The translations under genes and the position numbers were made by a program. Of a stretch of 64,000 nt of DNA, positions 9,666 to 19,148 are shown in pieces. Where the stretch lies: positions 31,112,409 through 31,176,408 of the forward strand of contig NC_060065.1 of NCBI RefSeq assembly GCF_020283565.1. The letters are read 5' to 3'. The notes beneath the pieces are model-generated. The model was given only the letters and a program-made list of their open reading frames with translations, was not told the DNA's origin and did not search any database. The number at the start of each line of letters is the position of its first letter. Position 1 is the stretch's first letter. This DNA comes from Trifolium pratense (Eukaryota; Streptophyta; Magnoliopsida; Fabales; Fabaceae).

Positions 9666-11942
9666 CTGCTTGGAGAGCGTGCAGCAGTTAATTTCTCTCT
9701 CCCACTCTTGGTGCACACTAACTTAAGGGAGTTATTATTGGTTTTACAAAACCAACCTATCTTCACACAAACTTCTCATCTTCTTTTCTCTCTCACGCAA
9801 ATCAACTCAACTTCCACTTCGTATTTTCTCAGAGAACGTTCAACTTCCATCTTCTTCAATCACAAAATTCACCTCTGTTCACTCATCATGTCTCACTCGG
9901 CCAAATCTTCACCAACAAAGACAGATGCTGTACCATCACCACAAATGGCGATAAATGCTATTCCTCTCAACACCATACCTGCCACAAGTCCAACGATGAG
10001 GAGAAAATCTGTTGCAAAGAAGGCTAAATCATCGCGAACGAATACAAATCCTTCCTCTCCCGCTGCAATTAAAACACGTAAAGGCAAGAAAGGGAAAGGT
10101 GAATCGAGTAAGCCTTTTACAATGTCTGAACTTCACATTAATCCACTACCATCAAGTGGTGTTGCAACGCCTGTCTCCAATCCTACAGTTGAAAATGTTA
10201 CTGCATCTGGTAAGATTTCTGTTAATTTAGGTCTTAATACACCAAAATCTGATAAAACCCTAGGTGTAGAGACCCCTGATATGTCTGAAAATTTGGGGAA
10301 AAGTGTTCCTAACTCCCCTGTTGCTGTTAATGATAATATTGGTGCTTCTACTGAGACCAATAATGATGTTGCTGATGAGTCCATTAAGAAAACTGCTCCT
10401 GAGACTCATGTTGCGCCAAGTGTTGCAACACATGGCGCTACGCCAAATGTGGTGCCAGATGTTACCACATCTTTGGCACAAGAAAACCTTGTGGACTATT
10501 CTGAGTCTGATGAGAGTCCCCCACCTAAGGATACTGATAAAGAAGCTGTTCCTGATAAAGTTGTGAAAGAAACTCCTGAGGTTATAATTGTTAATGAAAC
10601 TGAAACTACTGTTAGCGACAAGGCTGCTCCTACAAATTCTGAGGCTAGTGTGGCTAGGAGGACTAGAAGTAGGGCTGGTAAAGCTGTAGAGGCTACTAAC
10701 ACACCTGTCCAAACACCCAAACCATCTAGGGCTGAAAAAGTTACTTGTAAAAAGCCCCTATATGGACCTCCAAAACCTGTAAGTAAGGTGGTTCCTAGAA
10801 CTGAGACTAGGAAAAGGAAAGCTCCACCAACAAGTGATTCTGAGTTTGAGCCAGAGACAGATGTTGCTGCATCTGGCAGCACATCTAGGAAGAGTATAGG
10901 AAGGAAGAAGGTTCCTCAAACTGTTCCCTATGCTCCTTTGGATAATATCTCATTTCATCTGGAGAATGGGTCTGCAAGATGGAAGTTTGTGTATCATAGA
11001 AGGTTAGCTCTGGAAAGAAATTTGAAAGCTGATATTCTTGAATGTCCTAGTATTGTAGAAGCTCTTGAGTATGCAGGTCTGATGAAAACTGTGGTTGGTT
11101 TGGACAAGTGCTTTGACAGGCTTGTTAAGGAATTTTTGATTAATGTTGCTGAAAACTGCAATGATCCAAGAAGTCCTGAATATAGGCAAGTTTTTGTACG
11201 AGGAAAGTGTGTGAAATTCTCACCAATTGTGATTAATCAATATCTACAAAGAAGTTCTGATGAAGTGGCTCCTCTAAAAGCCACAGATAATGAGGTCTGC
11301 AAAGTCCTCACTGGTGGAAGAATTAAAGTATGGCCAAGCAAGGCCAAGTTGTCTGCAACTTCCCTCTCCCCATTTTATGCTGTTTTAAATAGGATTGCTG
11401 CCCATAATTGGGTGCCTACAACCCACTCAGGAGATGTGGCAAGAGGATTGGGTAGGTTCATATATGCTGTGGGTACAAAAGCAAAGTTTGATTATGGATC
11501 CTACTTCTTTCAAGAAACCTTAAGCCATGCCCTGACTTATGCTGTTGAGAAACCAGTTGCTCTTCCTACTCTGCTATGCAATATAATACTTGAGCAACAC
11601 CCAGATATTTTGAGAAGTACTGATGTTCCTTGTAAAAGGAAAGGGGTGTTGATTATTGAGCAGAGGCTGCTGGATGGGACAAATGCTGCAGCAGGTGTTG
11701 GCACATCTGTCCAGGCTGGTATACTTTCAAGGAAGCAGATGATTGCTGATCTTACTGAGACTAGCAGAGCCCTTGAGGCAAGAAAATTAAAAATTGATCG
11801 TGTGATTGAGGCACTCAAGGCTGAGGAGGCTGCTGAGACTGTTGAGGGTGAGCCCAATGGACAAGAAGAAGAAGGAACTAGTGGCTCTGAGGATGGCTCT
11901 GAGGATGTAATGGAGGACTCTGATGAAAGTTCATCCATATGA
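9660..11942 (+). CDS. Env-like third ORF of the SIRE-type element
   Basis: The frame is open from the base after the pol stop to TGA 11940-11942. The first in-frame ATG is at 9888, giving about 684 residues. The alternatives are readthrough fusion to pol or initiation at that ATG. The N-terminal half is Ser/Thr/Pro/Val-rich with basic clusters (KTRKGKKGKG near 10070; RKRKAPP near 10810). From about 10940 to 11640 it matches the domain annotated in legumes as 'putative plant transposon protein' or 'envelope-like' (W-K-F-V-Y-H-R-R, then VKEFLINVAEN, KCVKFSP). A predicted-helical stretch (EARKLKIDRVIEALKAEEA) and a very acidic tail close the protein. I see no signal peptide or convincing transmembrane segment, so an envelope role is unproven. 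Confidence 0.85.
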   Translation, partial: QLLLGERAAVNFSLPLLVHTNLRELLLVLQNQPIFTQTSHLLFSLTQINSTSTSYFLRERSTSIFFNHKIHLCSLIMSHSAKSSPTKTDAVPSPQMAINAIPLNTIPATSPTMRRKSVAKKAKSSRTNTNPSSPAAIKTRKGKKGKGESSKPFTMSELHINPLPSSGVATPVSNPTVENVTASGKISVNLGLNTPKSDKTLGVETPDMSENLGKSVPNSPVAVNDNIGASTETNNDVADESIKKTAPETHVAPSVATHGATPNVVPDVTTSLAQENLVDYSESDESPPPKDTDKEAVPDKVVKETPEVIIVNETETTVSDKAAPTNSEASVARRTRSRAGKAVEATNTPVQTPKPSRAEKVTCKKPLYGPPKPVSKVVPRTETRKRKAPPTSDSEFEPETDVAASGSTSRKSIGRKKVPQTVPYAPLDNISFHLENGSARWKFVYHRRLALERNLKADILECPSIVEALEYAGLMKTVVGLDKCFDRLVKEFLINVAENCNDPRSPEYRQVFVRGKCVKFSPIVINQYLQRSSDEVAPLKATDNEVCKVLTGGRIKVWPSKAKLSATSLSPFYAVLNRIAAHNWVPTTHSGDVARGLGRFIYAVGTKAKFDYGSYFFQETLSHALTYAVEKPVALPTLLCNIILEQHPDILRSTDVPCKRKGVLIIEQRLLDGTNAAAGVGTSVQAGILSRKQMIADLTETSRALEARKLKIDRVIEALKAEEAAETVEGEPNGQEEEGTSGSEDGSEDVMEDSDESSSI

Positions 11943-12735
11943 TTTCTGATGTTTTTTTATATTTTTCTGATGTTCGTTTGGTGTTTCTTTCGTTGTTTCT
12001 TTTATGGGCAAGGCCCTGGATTTCTAGCACCTGTGTGTGCTCTATGGTCTGTAATAATTGCACCCTGACACTTCTATTTCCTATGCATGATGTTTGTCTA
12101 AATTGTGGCTAAAAAGGGGGAGTAGTGTGTGTGTGTGACAAGTGTGTAGACAGATGTTCTCACATCTGGTGACTGTTTCTGTGCTAATGTTCGTATGCTC
12201 GTATTGAGGGGGAGTGTGAGTAATATGCATGTATTAAGGGGGAGTAGTGAATCTTCTTTCTCTATCTGGTGTGTGTATGCATGAATTCAGGGGGAGTGTG
12301 AGTGACAATATCTCTTGATCGCCTGAATCTATTTGATGACAAATGTTGTGCCAAGTGTTATGGCACCTGACTATTAAGTCCACTATCCACTATGACTGAG
12401 AATTTATTTTTCTCAGATACTTTATGGGAATTTATTTTTCCCTGATGTTCTTATGTTGAAGAAATGCGCTTTACACTATTAGGAGTTTATTTCTCCTACT
12501 TCTTAGCATCTACTATGGGAGTTTATTTCTCCCTTGTGTTGTTCCATGAGGCTAGTTGTTTGATTCCGCTGTTGCATTGCCTCTGATGCTACTTAATTCT
12601 CTTGGAAGTAGCTTTATTATGTGTTACTTTCTTTCCTAGTTGTGTGATCATGTTGACTCGAAGGAAAGGGAATATTGTATCTCTCTATATACTGGTCTAA
12701 TATTGTTTTAGCCAAAATTTGCCAAAGGGGGAGAT
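11943..12735 (+). other. 3' untranslated region of the SIRE-type element with five polypurine-like tracts
   Basis: This is non-coding. It contains AAAAAGGGGGAG (12111-12122), TGAGGGGGAG (about 12205), TAAGGGGGAG (about 12235), TCAGGGGGAG (about 12287) and, directly before the 3' LTR, CCAAAGGGGGAGATT. Only the last is placed to be the functional plus-strand primer. The copies are each followed by AGTAGTG or GTGTGAGT, so the surrounding sequence looks locally repeated. Confidence 0.8.
12722..12735 (+). promoter_or_regulatory. Polypurine tract of the SIRE-type element
   Basis: CCAAAGGGGGAGATT abuts the first base (12736) of the 3' LTR. This is the expected position of the plus-strand primer. 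Confidence 0.85.
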
Positions 12736-13773
12736 TGTTGGGTTTTTGTATATTGGCTACATTTTGCAAAAACATATTTTAGCCAAGTGTTGAGACAAAT
12801 GTGCTGACCCCAAGTGTTGTGACAAATGTTGGGACACTTTGAAACAACACCTGACTCTGTATCGTGCGCGCCAGCTAGCGGGTTTAAATTTCTACTCAAT
12901 CTTTTGAAGATCTGTTTGAAGAATTGTTTCAAGGTTTCTTACAGAGGAAGGCGCACGTGTTTAATGTGTTTCATGAGGCAGCCAAACCCTAGTTTTATTT
13001 TCCAAAGGAATTATATTTTTGGAAAATATATTTTTGCGGTTCAAAAATATAACTATTGTTTTCAAAAATATATCACTGCTGCCGCAATTCTAGAAGCCCT
13101 AATTTTGTCTTGAAGCCCAAGTCGTTCTACTACTATAAATACGAAGGCAAGCATATGGTTTCAAGTATCTAAAATCGTGTTCTTACAAAGCGTGTGTTTT
13201 AGGATTTTAGAGTGTTAATTGTGAGCCTTTCTTGTGTCTCATTGATGCAAGCTTAGGACCTGAGTTTATTGAGTTGTAAGTGTGAACTTCTCCTAAGCTT
13301 TGAAGTACGGAGATTGTTCTATTGTGTTGTGTGGTTTACTCACAAGCTTTTAAGCAAGAGTGAATCCTAGTTTCTTAGGAGTGTGTCTCCACCTGTTGTG
13401 ATAGTGAAATTGAATAACAACGCTGTCTGTGTTGTTAAGGTGGGAATTGGGACGGGGTCTCATATCTAGGAGTTCCTAGGTAGAAGGGTCATTGGGTAGT
13501 GATTAAGTGAGAAGTTGTAAACGAGTGAGTTTAGCTTCGAAGTAATACTGCTGATAGTGGACTTCATTCCTGGATTGGTATCCCCCAGAGTAGGCTTTAG
13601 GCTGAACTGGGTTAACAACTCTCGTGTGTTATTTACTTTACTGTTTGTGTTGTTTTATGTTATTTGCTCTGTTTATAGACAAGTGTTGGCGCACCAGTTA
13701 CAACATCTGTCTACAACAGACAAGTGTTGCTACACCTTGAGCAACACATGTCCACTGTGTGCCAGGAATTGCA
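12736..13773 (+). repeat. 3' LTR of the SIRE-type element
   Basis: 1,038 bp, TG...CA, about 99.7% identical to the 5' LTR by eye (three differences). It is followed directly by the target duplication TGGTC (13774-13778). Confidence 0.95.
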
Positions 13774-13778
13774 TGGTC

Positions 13779-14899
13779 CAAGTTGCTTGCTTATAGATAT
13801 GGCTCTTTGTATTCAAATTTCTTGGATCAGATGGTTTACGAAGGTAGAGGACAATCGATTTGGTGGCGTGATTTATTGAAGATAGGGAGAGAAGACAATG
13901 GCGACTGGTTCCGATCAAATATAAGTAACGTGCTGGGACAAAGGAATGCAATTCATTTTTGGAAAGACAAGTGGTATGGATCTGACTATTTGTGAGATTT
14001 ATATCCAGCTTTATATATTAAAACTTCTATGCCAAATTGTTTTGTATCAGACACAAGTTTTGAACATAATGGAAAATGGTTTTGGAATATTTGTTGGGCT
14101 GAAACATTGTCTTCCACCGAGTCAGAAGCAGCAACAGAGTTATTGTATTTGTTGGCCGATGTTAGTCCTAAGCAGGACAAAATGGTTAGCATGAGATGGA
14201 TACCGGATCATAGCAGTAATTTTCTATGAATTCGGCATATCAATTCCTTCTAAATAGTGTCGAATCAACTATAGTAGATGAGAATATTGTGCATGCTTTG
14301 AATCAGTTATGGGTGAATGATATTCCATTAAAAGTAAATGTTTTTGGATGGAGGTTATTATTAGAAAGATTATCGACCCGTATGGCTTTGCCAAAGAAAG
14401 AGATTATTGTTAATCATCGTGAATGGTGTTGCGCATTTTGTTATAGAGAAGAGGAAGACATTAATCATTTGTTTTTTAATTGCTCTTTCTCATTACGAGT
14501 GTGGAAGAATATTTTTAAGTGGATGAAAGTGGCTTGTATTCATTTTGAGGAGGTTTGGAGCCACTTCAACTATTTCGGTGCTTTGGTGAAGAATAAAAAA
14601 TATGCTAAAGGCCGTCATCTAATTTGGTTAGCTACCACGTGGAGTTTATGGCGTGCTCGAAACAACACAATGTTTAGAGGAGTTGTTGCTAATGTGTCTG
14701 TCATAGTGGATCGGATAATTTTTATTACGTGGTTTTGGTTTATAGGTCGTATATCGAACAATTCTTCTTATAAGTTTCTCTCATTGGTGTAATGATCCAT
14801 TAGCTTGTCTCCATAATATATAATGGAGGTTCTCCGAATTGTAAGGGTTGAGTACACCTTATACTCCTTATAATTCAATTTTTGCTTATAAAAAAAATA
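13779..14899 (+). pseudogene. LINE ORF2 fragment, 3' half (RT thumb side and zinc-binding C-terminus) with 3' UTR
   Basis: It continues the LINE interrupted at 3608. WSKLLAYRYG...SIWWRDL (13779-13880), then a frame with WFWNICWAE, then the longest piece 14226-14792 with the zf-RVT domain: LKVNVFGWRLLLERLSTR and CCAFCYREEEDINHLFFNC (C-x2-C...H-x4-5-C). Stops at about 13993 and 14227 break it. After the stop at 14790-14792 there is about 100 bases of 3' UTR ending in a short A-rich run near 14888-14899, taken as the poly(A) end. Confidence 0.85.
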
Positions 14900-15584
14900 C
14901 ACATTTCAAACACCGTAATCAAGAAGCAATTTCTTTTTTTTTTTTTACTCTATTTATTTAGTTGGTCAAAACTGGGAAAATATAGTTTATAAATTTTGTT
15001 CAACTAAAAAAATATCAATATTGTTAAATCAGTCTAAATTCAAACATAATATCATACAATTTTATGTGTGAGTTTCAGCAGTACTGGAGATCTTTTTAAG
15101 ACAAAGAAAAAGAAAATATATTATCTAATACAGGACAAAAATACTATTAAAATAAAGAGAATAAAAAGACATGTTTATGTAATAAAGAAAGACATGTTGT
15201 TCCCAAAAAAAGAAAGACATGTTGTATAATTTATGTGGAATAGAAATGCATAATTAACTTTCTCTCATCTTTATTCTCTATTTGAAAAATAGAAAAATGC
15301 AAACCCCACCAATATTTCTTTCTATCCTTTGTCTGTTTCTCTTCCGTACAAATGAGAGACCACATTCCCTTTTCTTCTCTTTATCTTTTCACTATTTTTC
15401 TCTCTACGGATCTTTTGTACCTAACAAACAAGTACTAAGTGGTGGAACCTATGACTTAACTTAGATATACTAGAAAATGTGTTCAAATAATGTATTAAAA
15501 TGTACAATATTATTTCTCTTGTATACTACTCAAGGAAGAAGAAAAAAAACTAACTACTTCATTAATCCTTCCTATACATTAAAA

Positions 15585-15639
<55 letters not shown>

Positions 15640-16018
15640 AATAAAATATAACCAAATTGTTAACAAAAGAAGAAAAGTATAGGATCTTGAAAACAATATC
15701 TTAGCACATAAACAGCATAATCTTGTCACATGGATATGCTTTAAAATACGATATATACACCACAAACATAAAGTGGCAATAAAGGCACCAACATATGATT
15801 GATATGAGTGCTAAGGAACTAATACAACTTAATTAAGTGGAACATATGATTGATATGAGTGTTAAGGAACTAATACAACTTAATTAAGTACTTAAATTTT
15901 AATTGTTGTGTAAAAAACGGGGAAAGATTGGTGGACACCCCGTCTAATCTACACCTCCTTAATCTCTTAGTATGTTTCTTAGTTAGAAAAAGTGGGATCC
16001 ATCTGAAGTGTAGAATGA
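14900..16018. other. AT-rich spacer with microsatellite and tandem duplication
   Basis: There is no gene. It holds a (TA)n microsatellite at about 15588-15638, and a 51-bp unit (starting AACATATGATTGATATGAG) present twice in tandem at 15790-15840 and 15841-15889 with a single difference. It is a candidate upstream region for the SPH gene at 16675, but no specific element is recognised. Confidence 0.6.
15588..15638. repeat. (TA)n microsatellite
   Basis: About 25 uninterrupted AT dinucleotides. Confidence 0.9.
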
Positions 16019-16249
16019 GGATATCTAGATTCCGTGAAGTCACTGACTGCATGCAGTCATGAATTTCTGACTGTCTGATTTTGATCTCTGATTTTGATCA
16101 GACGGACTATAATAAAAGAATATTCTGATTTTATAAAATGTGAAATTTCAATAAAAAAAATTAGACTGATTGTACGGTCGAGATTAGACGGTCAAGAAGT
16201 CATGACTGCACGACTGCATGCAATCAGTAACTGTATAGAATCTAAATCC
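16019..16249. mobile_element. Non-autonomous MULE-type MITE
   Basis: A 231-bp element with inverted ends. Left: GGATATCTAGATTC then GTCACTGACTGCATGCAGTC. The reverse complement of the right end reads GGATTTAGATTC then TTACTGATTGCATGCAGTC. Flanking 9-mers GTAGAATGA (16010-16018) and GTAAAATGG (16250-16258) agree at 7 of 9 positions, fitting an eroded 9-bp MULE target duplication. The ends match those of the FAR1-transposase MULE at 36650-39822, so it is probably a deletion derivative mobilised by that family. No coding. Confidence 0.65.
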
Positions 16250-16610
16250 GTAAAATGGGTTCATGACGTGTCTAAATATCAACACCATATATAAATAAAC
16301 TACTTCTGTGATTGTATGACTAATATATTTTTCAATGAAAATTAATCACTATTAAGGAGGGTGGATATTGGATGTGACCTATAACATATTTATATATAAA
16401 AAATGACAATAAAGACAAAGATCAAACAAAATGATAAGATTGAGATCACATAAAAGAAAGGATGAAAAGGAATTTTGTAAGCACTATATTTTGTACTATT
16501 AAATTAAAGGGCAATGATAACTCAAGTTGAGCTTAGTTAATAACCAACCAGTTTTCAAGCACTAATATGCTCTAACTATAAAATAATTAATATTTCAAAT
16601 ATTAGTAACC

Positions 16611-16620
16611 ATATATATAC
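16611..16620 (+). promoter_or_regulatory. Putative TATA box of the first SPH gene
   Basis: ATATATATAC lies about 55-64 bases before ATG 16675, a plausible TATA position for a short leader. It is a consensus match only, in AT-rich DNA. Confidence 0.4.
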
Positions 16621-16674
16621 AAAGCTATAGAAGCAGAACAAAACATATCATATCATAACACCCAAAAAAATACA

Positions 16675-17106
16675 ATGAAATTTGTGGTGAGTGTTTACCT
16701 TATACTATGTTTTGCCTCTTCCATTTTCATTGCAATGGCAATAGTACAAAGAACACAACACATCTTTGGTGGTGATGAGTACTATGTTCGTGTGATTAAT
16801 GGCTTCAATGATAACTCTTCTCTTCCTTTAGTCATTTGGTGTTCATCAGAAGAAATTGATCTTGGTGGTCGTGCTTTGCAAGAACATGATGAATTTAGTT
16901 GGATCATGAGGCCAAATTTTTGGAGTAGCAACTATATGAAGTGTACAATGAAATGGGATAGTACAAGGAAGATTTTTGATGCTTTTGAGGCTTCTAGGGA
17001 CATAGAACGTTGTGGATTACATAGGTTATGTTCTTGGAGGGTTACACAAGATGGGTTTTATTTTAGTAATGATGAAATTAATTGGAGGAAGGATTTCATA
17101 TGGTGA
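16675..17106 (+). CDS. S1-type self-incompatibility protein homologue (SPH), copy 1
   Basis: A 143-residue intronless ORF. A hydrophobic N-terminus (about 1-25) looks like a secretion signal. The rest fits the plant self-incompatibility S1 family: VRVINGF strand, IWCSS, DLGGRALQEHDEFSW (DLG...L...W core), NFWSSNYMKCTMKW, then RDIERCGLHRLCSWRVTQDGFYF. The four family cysteines are at 56, 90, 113 and 119, and there is one NSS glycosylation sequon at 47. Members are small secreted proteins. In poppy the founder is the pistil S determinant that rejects self pollen, but most homologues in other plants have unknown roles in signalling or reproduction. Legumes lack the poppy-type system, so a self-incompatibility role is not claimed. 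The ATG is supported by the signal peptide and by co-linearity with the paralogue at 19149. Confidence 0.9.
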   Translation: MKFVVSVYLILCFASSIFIAMAIVQRTQHIFGGDEYYVRVINGFNDNSSLPLVIWCSSEEIDLGGRALQEHDEFSWIMRPNFWSSNYMKCTMKWDSTRKIFDAFEASRDIERCGLHRLCSWRVTQDGFYFSNDEINWRKDFIW

Positions 17107-18384
17107 GTGTGTGATATGATATGTGATGCCAAGGTTTTCTCTTAGCTTGGATTCACCAAACCATGTATGATAGTTATAGCAATATATGTTTAATAGAGAG
17201 GTGAGGAATCAATTTTGCATAATTATTAGAAGAGGTGTGTGCTTTTGTAATATCACAAGGCCTAATGGCCTATATGTGTTGAATTATATGATACAGTATT
17301 ATTAATTAAGATTAATTTTGGTAAACAACCATATGGTGTAGGTGTTTATGTATAAAATATTGTTGTAATTAAAGAGAAAATGTGGTTAAAGTGAGATGAA
17401 TGTCAAAGTAATTTGGAATGGATATAATAAGAGGTGAGGAATGTGAAAATTTACTTATACGAACAATAAGACAATTCTCTGCCGTCAAATAGTGAATGCA
17501 GAAGAATCTCAACCATTAAATTATATCATCAATAAATTTTAATATATTTAATAGTGTTAAATTTATACCGTTTGATTTTAATTCAATTAAGGTTACATAA
17601 TATATTGATTGTGCAGTTGCAGGGAATCCTGGTCCAATGGGGGAGACTTGCTCCATAAACCTTAAATCCAATATGTACTCTTACTGGGAAAAAAGAGAGT
17701 AAGGAGTGATAGAATAGTGGAGCTCAATTGATACACTCTCTTTATGTGAGTCCTACATGTTTTTAATATTAAATAAATGAAAGTTATTAAAATGTAATAT
17801 TAATAATGTAGTTTTATTAGTGAGACATTTAATAATATTTTTAGTAGTACTTAGTTGAAGAGATTGAGTGATTATTATATATTATTATTATTAAAAAAAT
17901 ATTAAATGATTGATATGTATACTTGAGAAGTTAGAAGAAATGTTCTATCTTCTGTTTGAAAAGCATCCACTCCTAATGAGGCAATGGATTTGATTAAGAA
18001 ATGGTATTGGAATTTTGAGTGGCGGTATTGAAAACATAATCAACCAAAAGACTATTTGAAACTCTAATGGTATTGGTGAAATATCAAGTTAAAGTAGAAG
18101 CTTGAAATTGGAGTTTTTATAACGTTGTGGTGGAACAATAACAATTAACAACACACATTTTGACCCTATTTGTTTTTCTTGCAAGTGATCAAGATTTCAT
18201 GCTTATGATTTTAATACAAATTTTGACCACTACTTGTATAGAAATTTATTGAAACTAACATTTTTTCACTGTTAAACACAATATTATTTATTATTGAACT
18301 TATTATTTTATATTTTAATTAAGTTACATATTTTTATTTGTCACAGTACACAATATTGTATTCAGTAAACCTATTACTTTTTAT
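17107..18384. other. AT-rich spacer between the SPH genes
   Basis: It holds the 3' flank of SPH copy 1 and AT-rich sequence. No further gene or clear repeat was recognised. Confidence 0.5.
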
Positions 18385-18800
18385 TTTTGGTTATTAATCC
18401 CTAGTTTTCAAACTTACTTGGGTTGGTCTAGTGGTGTTGGTTTGGGTCATTGGAGTATGCTTCTCTCAAGGTTTCAGGTTTGATTCTCGTTTGTGCCAAT
18501 TTCAGTGGGCTAGTCCATACAGAGTAAAAAACTCTGGCTTTAAATGGAGCTCTCGCAAGTGGGCGTTGGGATTGCTCCCCTTGGATTAGTCGATCCTAGA
18601 GCCGGATACCAAGTTTTTTTTAAAAAAAAAGTCCCTAGTTTTCAAGAGAAGGACCCCTGATAATTCATAGTTCGGCTGCGAGGTTAGAAAAGTCGGGCAA
18701 AAAATTGTTTCAACTAGACATCGAATTCGGATTCTCTCGAATGTTCCATCATAAGGGGAGTTCATTAACCACTTAAGCCCAATATCTTGGTTAGTAAATA
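18385..18800 (-). mobile_element. tRNA-derived SINE (older copy), split by a second SINE
   Basis: Read on the minus strand, it starts near 18795 with AACCAAGATATTGGGCTTAAG and a B-box-like CCGAATTCGATGTC, and ends near 18385 in T-rich (A-rich on its own strand) sequence. It is clearly the same family as the copy at 55256-55463, sharing the AAGGACCCCTG-ATAATTCA / AAGGGGCCCCTG-GTAATCCA segment and the TTCATTAACCACTT segment. It is interrupted by the plus-strand SINE at 18412-18631. Confidence 0.7.
18412..18631 (+). mobile_element. tRNA-derived SINE inserted in an older SINE
   Basis: RNA polymerase III A box TGGTCTAGTGG (18424-18434) and B box GGTTTGATTCTC (18478-18489) are spaced as in a tRNA-derived SINE. 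The 3' end is A-rich (about 18620-18630). A perfect 14-bp target duplication TCCCTAGTTTTCAA lies at 18398-18411 and 18632-18645. It is non-coding and depends on LINE enzymes for movement. Confidence 0.88.
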
Positions 18801-19148
18801 TGTTACTTTATCTCTTAAAAAAAAAAACCCTATTATTTTATATTTCAATAAAGTCAAACACAAATCTTTGAATAATTTTTTAATTTAGGTAAAATTTTAA
18901 TAAATATTGTTAGTTCTTTTATTTATGGTTTTTTTCCCTATAAACAATCAAAGTGATTGGGGAGACAAATACTATGATAATTTACCAAGATCCTACTTAT
19001 GAACATCCCTAATTGGTTTTGGTAAAATAATATCCCTAATTGGTAATTTAAATATACTTATCTTATATATGCTTAACCCAACATAAAATTTTGACCATAC
19101 TAATTTCAATTTAAGTTTTATTTTGAATTGCCATAAAAAAAAAATACT

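Larger units (their letters stand above)
3609..13773 (+). mobile_element. Complete Ty1-copia LTR retrotransposon of SIRE/Maximus type, 10.2 kb
   Basis: Two LTRs of 1,038 bp each (TG...CA) flank a PBS, gag-pol, an extra env-like ORF downstream of pol, and a polypurine tract. The order PR-IN-RT-RNaseH makes it Ty1-copia. Long LTRs, an extended gag with two zinc knuckles and a coiled coil, and a third ORF after pol are hallmarks of the SIRE/Maximus lineage (Sirevirus). The perfect 5-bp target duplication TGGTC sits at 3604-3608 and 13774-13778. By eye I find three differences between the LTRs, which implies a recent insertion. It is inserted in the same orientation into the LINE at 2777-14899. 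Confidence 0.95.

Noticed and set aside
10260..10882. Long ORFs on the minus strand opposite the env-like gene
   Set aside because: They are antisense shadows of the biased Ser/Thr/Pro/Val-rich coding region, with no recognisable domain.
18424..18489. tRNA gene
   Set aside because: The A and B boxes belong to a tRNA-derived SINE with a poly(A) tail and 14-bp target duplication. No complete cloverleaf was seen.
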